The notes under the pieces are model-generated. The model saw only the letters and a program-made list of their open reading frames with translations. It did not search any database and was not told the DNA's origin. Below, piece after piece: positions 9,101 to 10,530 of a stretch of 10,530 nt of DNA. Numbering within the stretch: the first letter of the stretch is position 1; each line of letters begins with the position of its first letter. Origin of the DNA: Thermomicrobiales bacterium (GTDB taxonomy: Bacteria > Chloroflexota > Chloroflexia > Thermomicrobiales > UBA6265); the NCBI GenBank assembly GCA_030446955.1, contig JAUJMG010000121.1, positions 1 to 10,530 on the forward strand, written 5' to 3'. The position numbers and the translations under genes are program-made.

Positions 9101-9439
9101 CGGAATGCCGCGCATAAGCTGCGTCCGGAACTTGTTAAGGGCCTGCTGCAGCCGTGCTTTCGCCACGTCGCGGTCAATGTCCTCGTCGGGCTCACGCCCC
9201 TCAAGAGCAGCCTGCAGGAATGACTGGACCTCGGCATGTGGGTCTGCGAGGGTCATACCAACAAGAATCCGCATAACCGGCTTGTCAGTTAGGCGCTTAC
9301 GCTCAACAGCGCCTGCGAACTGCGTCCAGCCCCGCAAGTTGAAGTAACCAACCGCGGAGTCCATCCGGTCGGACGCCTCGTACGTCGCTACGAGATGTGG
9401 TGCAAGCTCTAGGTTGATGTTGTCAAAGATCCTCGCCAT
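6185..9439 (-). CDS. PLD-domain/SNF2-family helicase fusion, restriction-type translocase
   Basis: Large DNA-dependent ATPase with a nuclease-like N-terminus. The family-typical opening (ARIFDNI, then AVGYFNLRGW at 29-38) leads into a phospholipase-D-type domain with HGK at 144-146 and GFVGSSNLTMAGL at 161-173. The superfamily 2 motor follows: motif I GDVVGLGKT (284-292 area, lysine of GKT), motif II VDESH (356-360), motif III LLTATPYN (386-393), an acidic run of five Asp near 408-412, motif IV region KVLIFTEYKDTADYI (701-715), motif V VLVATDVLSEGQNLQ (766-780) and motif VI QRAGRIDRVGQ (799-809). The last approximately 250 residues form an accessory C-terminal region I cannot assign. It is first in the operon, with an AAGGGGA ribosome site 7 bases before the ATG, and overlaps the methyltransferase by 4 bp. 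Inference: it is the effector of a restriction-modification-like pair, translocating on unmethylated DNA and cutting through the PLD domain. DrmD of class 1 DISARM is an alternative relative for the motor part. Confidence 0.88.
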   Translation of the reverse strand: MARIFDNINLELAPHLVATYEASDRMDSAVGYFNLRGWTQFAGAVERKRLTDKPVMRILVGMTLADPHAEVQSFLQAALEGREPDEDIDRDVAKARLQQALNKFRTQLMRGIPNESDLASLRALKRHLREGRVAIKLFTRRPMHGKTYVCHRRDINSPIVGFVGSSNLTMAGLCHNYELNVDVLDFDGARKLDEWFEARWNDRFTIDISAELIEIIEESWAAEQPLNPYEVYLKVCYHLSRDVREGLIDYSLPPLMRRQLLDYQVSAVQTLARRVVTRGGTMLGDVVGLGKTITAVAVALMLREEHGHSTLVICPKNLVKMWQGYLDAYDVPGRVVPYSLAARDLPELRRYQFVIVDESHTMRSDSRLDYKAIHDYVRENNSKVLLLTATPYNIRFRDVANQLGLYIDDDDDLGLQPVNALDKDPGLADRVDGKTNTMLAFRRSEEPDDWKRLMSDHLVRRTRSFVKSNYALLDDEGREYLVFADGSRFYFPERIAKPVEHSFGKGDPAALMVSDATLNVIDGLSLPRYNLASYLAKGIQHTTAENELVERLEKGSGHLLGFVRTGLYKRLSSCGHSFVLSLSRHLARNELYLHALSMGFDLPVGTVLDPMLSGSETDLDSEEVDSAGQADADYAALKAQKPRQITWVRTDLFNAALAEDLRRDIDALRQLLDEFGDWSDKKDSKIDRLVKLLQKDHPDDKVLIFTEYKDTADYIARALVRRGLESVGLATGETSDPTSLGRRFSPRSNALPGQQAPLPIDDELRVLVATDVLSEGQNLQDAHVIVNYDLPWAIIRLIQRAGRIDRVGQQSPEVFVYSFFHEGVENVLSLRQRIRDRLHINAEVFGSDERFFGTAEETQAIENLYNGKLEDDDLDSEVDASSLAYEVWSRAEEDDPELALKVIGLPDLVFATRPAFANEQIGGIVCYVRTYGGMDGFGHAVPGETPRLLTGHEALRHFACTRDTPALDRREDHFQLTKELAQGTLSKPASIEGRLRGVRKRVWNRLNGTFASMNAEVADALEALFRRPLTRDAEQRLRGGLATRGDDESLADLVTLLHRDGRLVIPDSSGSDPVHIVCTMGIAP

Positions 9440-9616
9440 TGGAGTGTCCCCTTTGGTGTTCGGCCGCCTGAGCCCGACTCGAATACCTTCGTCAGACCCT
9501 AGCCGTAGCCCTTGGCCGCGTCGTCTTCTGACAAGCCCATCGTGGGTCCACCCGATACGTCCCCAAGGTTAATCCGGTCAGAGGACAGGGCGTCGGCGTG
9601 ACTGGTGGAGCGGCCC
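9440..9616 (-). other. Intergenic leader upstream of the helicase-methylase operon
   Basis: This 177-bp stretch separates the operon from the toxin fragment and must hold its promoter unless transcription reads in from further right. It contains the ribosome site and three copies of the hexamer GTCAGA: 9491-9496 plus, 9527-9532 minus, 9577-9582 plus. A TTGTCA that could serve as a -35 box lies on the minus strand at 9534-9529, but no good -10 box sits 16-19 bases downstream (GGGCTA/GGCTAC only). A 42-codon ATG frame on the minus strand (9499-9627) has no ribosome site or recognisable motif and is not called as a gene. Confidence 0.35.
9447..9453 (-). promoter_or_regulatory. Ribosome binding site of the PLD-SNF2 gene
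   Basis: Read on the minus strand, AAGGGGA precedes the ATG at 9439 with a 7-base gap (CACTCCA). It supports this start codon over internal alternatives. The start also gives the N-terminus MARIFDNI that I recognise as usual for this helicase family. Confidence 0.6.
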
Positions 9617-9769
9617 TTAGCGACCATGCCCGGTGAGGGACCCCGGCGCTTTACGGGGAGAGCGCACCTGCGTAGCCAGCAGTGGGCTTACAGGCTGGTA
9701 CTTGGTGGCCCAGGTTCTCAAAAGCTGATATGGCACGAGGCGACAGTTGGTGTCGAGGAGGAACCTCAC
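9617..9769 (-). pseudogene. Fragment of a DUF5615/PIN-like toxin gene
   Basis: A GTG at 9769 opens a frame beginning VRFLLDTN. This is the usual first strand of DUF5615 PIN-like toxins (and of VapC-type PIN domains), where the Asp is an active-site metal ligand. After these 8 residues the match fades: the frame continues to a stop at 9617 (50 residues, roughly half a normal toxin) without the later acidic motifs or the GHDV-like segment I would expect. It lies 26 bases downstream of the DUF433 antitoxin-like remnant, the normal order for a DUF433-DUF5615 pair, and that context is the main reason for the call. Probably a truncated, non-functional toxin. It could also be a chance match of a short motif. 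Confidence 0.4.
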
Positions 9770-9795
9770 GCCGGATGGACGATCGGAACGTCGCG

Positions 9796-10006
9796 CTACT
9801 TGATCGCGGCCACGGTGGGCTCTAGGGCAGCGAGAATGTCGGCGGCGCTCGAGGGACGGGTAGTAATCGAGGATCTGCTCAATCGTCCCCGCGAAAGCCA
9901 TGTTGCCGAGCATCAAGCTCACCGTGACCCGCAGGCCTCGGATGCAGGGCACGCCCCCCATGCGCTCGGGGTCAGCGGTGATCCGCTCGAACGCCATCAG
10001 GGTCAT
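9796..10006 (-). pseudogene. DUF433 antitoxin-like gene, frameshifted near the 3' end
   Basis: DUF433 proteins are small helix-turn-helix-like proteins usually encoded just before a DUF5615 PIN-like toxin and treated as antitoxins. From the ATG at 10006 the frame reads MTLMAFERITADPERMGG, then PCIRGLRVTVSLMLGN and TIEQILDYYPSLERR, a clear match to the conserved DUF433 core (FERIT-DP-MGG-PCIRGLRVTV and the EQIL-YP-LE helix). In a run of CGCCGCC at about 9841-9847 there is one extra base. Dropping it continues the family pattern as DILAALEPTVAAIK and a TAG at 9798-9796, giving about 69 residues, normal for the family. Without correction the frame runs into the toxin fragment and stops at 9617. 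The ATG overlaps the integrase-remnant stop (ATGA) and a strong GGGAGGAGG lies 10 bases upstream; M4 at 9997 is an alternative start. The shift is either real decay or a sequencing error. Confidence 0.72.
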
Positions 10007-10393
10007 CGTACGTGGACCTCCTCCCATGAATCCGGCCCAAACAGCACGGCGCCGAGGCGATGGGCCGCCTCTCGCTGCGTCGTGGGCGTGACGTGGCTGT
10101 AGAGGTTGGTGAACAGGGGTCGGATCGGTCTGGCCGAGGCGTTCGGCGACGACCTTGGGCGGGACGCCGCTGGCCAGCATGGGTGTGGCGCTCGTGTGGC
10201 ATAGCCCGCAGGCGGTGAGGCGAGGCAGTCCGGCCAGGACCGAAGGGCTGGCCACCTGGCGGGAAAGCGCTTGCAGATGATACGAGCACCGGCCGACCGA
10301 GAAGACGTGGTCGGTCTCCACGGTGGTCGCCCGTAGGGACGGCACAGGGCGGCGGAGCCGAGGGCTCGTGCCACCGACGCCTTCGGGCCTCAA
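10003..10393 (-). pseudogene. C-terminal remnant of a tyrosine recombinase/integrase, frameshifted and catalytically dead
   Basis: The minus strand encodes the second half of a phage/plasmid-type tyrosine recombinase catalytic domain. Recognisable are DHVFSVG, QALSRQVA, then VLAGLPRLTACGLCHTSAT, LASGVPPKVVAERLGQTDPT and, after a one-base shift, LFTNLYSHVTPTTQREAA and HRLGAVLFG, ending VHVR at a TGA (10005-10003). The shift is one extra C in the run at 10116-10119. Functional relatives read HGLRHTSATL and ERLGH. Here the catalytic His and Arg of HxxR are both Cys and the LGH His is Gln, while the nucleophilic Tyr of LYSHV remains. The N-terminal DNA-binding domain and the box I Arg are missing: the match ends near 10390, where sequence turns into GC-rich non-coding DNA. 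It marks an old integration or recombination event. The gene is inactive whether or not the shift is an assembly error. Confidence 0.75.
10017..10025 (-). promoter_or_regulatory. Strong Shine-Dalgarno of the DUF433 gene
   Basis: GGGAGGAGG on the minus strand, 10 bases before the ATG at 10006. It lies inside the last codons of the integrase remnant and supports the ATG at 10006 (or at 9997) as the real antitoxin start, independent of the long fused frame. Confidence 0.5.
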
Positions 10394-10458
10394 GGGCCGC
10401 TGCGAGGCGCCGCTGCGCTCCGCTTCTCGCTCGGGCTGCGCCCCTCCCTTGACCCCCT

Positions 10459-10474
10459 CCGCCGCCGGCGGCGG
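10459..10474. repeat. 16-bp perfect GC palindrome
   Basis: The bases CCGCCGCCGGCGGCGG are their own reverse complement. They could extrude as a cruciform or simply reflect GC-rich trinucleotide repetition; no function can be assigned. Confidence 0.5.
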
Positions 10475-10490
10475 GGTTCGCGGTCATGGA

Positions 10491-10530
10491 CCTGATGCCC
10501 CGGATTGCCCCTGCGGGGGCGGGCATCAGG
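10491..10530. repeat. Inverted repeat with nested hairpin at the right edge
   Basis: CCTGATGCCC at 10491-10500 is exactly complementary to GGGCATCAGG at 10521-10530. Inside lies a second stem, GCCCC (10507-10511) with GGGGC (10516-10520), around a 4-base loop; the 6 bases 10501-10506 form a one-sided bulge. The structure may be a terminator-like hairpin, a REP-type repeat or an element end. There is no T-run inside the window, and the sequence stops at its last base. Confidence 0.55.

Larger units (their letters stand above)
10394..10530. other. GC-rich non-coding stretch with palindromes
   Basis: No frame here gives recognisable protein. On the minus strand there is a purine-biased segment in which GAGCG, AAGCG, GAGCG and CAGCG follow one another at about 6-base steps (roughly 10405-10440), then a GC-only palindrome and an inverted repeat described separately. 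It abuts the point where the integrase similarity stops, so it may be a recombination boundary. Confidence 0.4.

Noticed and set aside
9505..9534. Possible promoter with TTGTCA as -35 for the helicase operon
   Set aside because: No acceptable -10 sequence at 16-19 bp spacing; only GC-rich hexamers occur there.
9499..9627. Small minus-strand frame of 42 codons before the helicase gene
   Set aside because: It has an ATG but no ribosome site, no recognisable motif and no conservation evidence; length is easily explained by chance.
9641..9658. CCCCG/CGGGG hairpin as a terminator
   Set aside because: The stem is only 5 bp with an 8-base loop and no T-run follows on either strand.
9605..10102. 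165-codon plus-strand frame
   Set aside because: Opposite to the DUF433 and toxin remnants, which show real family motifs on the minus strand; nothing recognisable in this frame.
9972..10526. 184-codon minus-strand frame rich in Arg, Ala and Gly
   Set aside because: The integrase signature lies in the other two minus-strand frames; this one has only compositional bias.
1..10530. CRISPR array, tRNA or rRNA
   Set aside because: No regularly spaced repeats, no cloverleaf-like sequence with tRNA-conserved bases, and no rRNA-like segment was found on reading either strand.

Overview
The window is a GC-rich bacterial segment containing two complete-looking DNA restriction/defence modules facing each other tail to tail, followed by a decayed mobile-element and toxin-antitoxin region. 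The remnant tyrosine recombinase resembles actinobacterial phage/plasmid integrases, and the GTG/TTG start use and GC-rich codons fit an actinobacterium. The taxonomic call is inference only; there is no rRNA, tRNA or housekeeping gene to anchor it.

Layout. (1) Bases 1-3008, plus strand: a two-gene McrBC-type module. The first gene is an McrB-like AAA+ NTPase whose reading frame is open to the left edge of the window. The second is an McrC-like PD-(D/E)XK nuclease whose TTG start overlaps the McrB stop codon (TTGA). (2) Bases 3018-9439, minus strand: a second two-gene operon. Transcription runs from a 1084-residue protein, with a PLD-type nuclease-like domain fused to an SNF2/superfamily 2 helicase motor, into a 1056-residue Eco57I/COG1002-type adenine-N6 DNA methyltransferase. 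These genes overlap by ATGA. The two operons converge with only 9 bp between stop codons, so there is no room for a dedicated terminator. (3) Bases 9440-9616: upstream region of the helicase operon, with a credible Shine-Dalgarno but no convincing promoter. (4) Bases 9617-10393, minus strand: gene remnants in the order integrase C-terminus, DUF433-type antitoxin, short DUF5615/PIN-like toxin fragment. The first two each carry a one-base frameshift. (5) Bases 10394-10530: no gene seen; GC-rich palindromes, including a 10-bp-armed inverted repeat that ends on the last base.

How the genes may work together. McrB hydrolyses nucleotide and translocates on DNA; McrC cuts. Together they usually attack DNA carrying modified cytosine. 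The second operon looks restriction-modification-like. Its methyltransferase would mark self DNA at adenine, the SNF2 motor would move along or sense unmarked DNA, and the PLD domain is the only nuclease candidate recognised in that module. Adenine marks should not trigger a cytosine-specific McrBC, so the modules are compatible and complementary. The methylase family is familiar to me, but the PLD-SNF2 plus methylase pair has, as far as I know, no well-established mechanism. It is the best candidate in the window for an under-described system.
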